Shown here piece by piece: positions 5,205 through 5,258 of a stretch of DNA of 5,258 nucleotides; positions within the stretch are counted from its first letter, which is position 1, and every line of letters starts with the position of its first letter. The stretch is from assembly GCA_036525535.1 (NCBI GenBank), contig DATDAH010000008.1:1-5258 (forward strand), in the 5' to 3' direction. Below the pieces are notes generated by a model. That model made no database searches and was not told the origin of the DNA. It was given only the letters and a program-made list of their open reading frames with translations. The position numbers were made by a program, and so were the translations under genes. Source of the DNA: DATDAH01 sp036525535 (lineage in GTDB: Bacteria > Actinomycetota > Acidimicrobiia > Acidimicrobiales > DATDAH01).

Positions 5205-5217
5205 CCCCGTCTCGGGG
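5205..5217 (-). other. GC-rich stem-loop in the whiB leader (second)
   Basis: On the minus strand CCCCG-AGA-CGGGG can form a five-pair stem with a three-base loop. No T-run follows, so it does not look like an intrinsic terminator of the whiB transcript. It stands next to another hairpin at 5219-5236 and just upstream of the ribosome site. Confidence 0.35.
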
Positions 5218-5218
5218 C

Positions 5219-5236
5219 CCGACCCCCCTTGGTCGG
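5219..5236 (-). other. GC-rich stem-loop in the whiB leader (first)
   Basis: On the minus strand CCGACC-AAGGGG-GGTCGG is a perfect six-pair inverted repeat with a six-base loop. The GGGG of its loop could instead pair with the CCCC that starts the next stem, so the two hairpins may be alternatives. It could also be the end of a transcription unit lying beyond the window. Confidence 0.4.
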
Positions 5237-5244
5237 CACGGCGC

Positions 5245-5250
5245 AGTATT
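5245..5250 (-). promoter_or_regulatory. Candidate -10 of the whiB-trpD promoter
   Basis: The minus strand reads AATACT, matching TATAAT at 4 of 6 positions, about 70 bases before the whiB ATG. The -35 would fall outside the window, so it cannot be checked. A start about 7 bases downstream would make the transcript begin right before the two stem-loops. Confidence 0.25.
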
Positions 5251-5258
5251 GGCAATCC

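Noticed and set aside
4935..5255. Two 106-codon leftward open frames overlapping whiB
   Set aside because: They are out of frame with the intact WhiB motifs (C13, C36, C39, C45, GVWGG) and have no recognisable content.
1..5258. tRNA, rRNA, CRISPR array, insertion sequence or attachment site
   Set aside because: I saw no cloverleaf, regular spaced repeats, transposase motifs or long direct/inverted repeats on either strand.

Overview
The window reads as high-GC actinobacterial chromosome. The strongest marker is a WhiB-family iron-sulfur regulator, a family essentially confined to Actinobacteria and their phages. The fusion of a DnaQ-like exonuclease with the N-terminal half of UvrC, placed tail-to-tail with trpD by way of a small membrane protein, also recalls mycobacterial gene order (Rv2191 next to trpD in M. 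tuberculosis, from memory). The NYN-nuclease and small zinc-ribbon genes resemble proteins I associate with Acidimicrobiia. That class assignment is an inference and less certain than the phylum. Coding density is very high, with no gene-free stretch above about 85 bases.

Layout, left to right. A leftward cluster occupies positions 1 to 1684. In transcription order it holds a 79-residue zinc-ribbon protein (1684-1445), a 417-residue coiled-coil protein with a C-terminal NYN ribonuclease domain (1433-180), and a small four-cysteine protein cut by the window edge (137-1). A compact divergent promoter region lies at 1685-1749. To its right, a rightward pair encodes a DEDDh exonuclease/GIY-YIG (UvrC/Cho-like) fusion nuclease (1750-3399) and, 6 bases later, a single-pass membrane protein (3406-3882). 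This pair converges on a leftward whiB-trpD pair (5175-4939, then 4922-3879), and the last stop codons of the two groups overlap within four bases (TTAG).

The most notable signal is a perfect 14-base match to the Gram-positive/actinobacterial LexA operator (CGAACAGATGTTCG, 1722-1735). It lies in the spacer between a TTGACG -35 (1713-1718) and a CATGAT -10 (1737-1742) that point at the nuclease gene. This predicts SOS control of the exonuclease-UvrC fusion, parallel to SOS-induced Cho of E. coli, and probably of the membrane protein behind it. The same promoter geometry puts the transcription start on a GTG at 1750, suggesting a leaderless mRNA. The divergent zinc-ribbon gene also starts with a GTG a few bases after a TANNNT -10, and the truncated gene at the left edge has a similarly placed TACTGT before its ATG.

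Taken together, the window contains a probable DNA-damage-response transcription unit, an RNA-metabolism-like NYN/zinc-ribbon unit that shares its promoter region, and a tryptophan biosynthesis gene that appears co-transcribed with a WhiB regulator. All functional links between the units are inferences from position and motifs.
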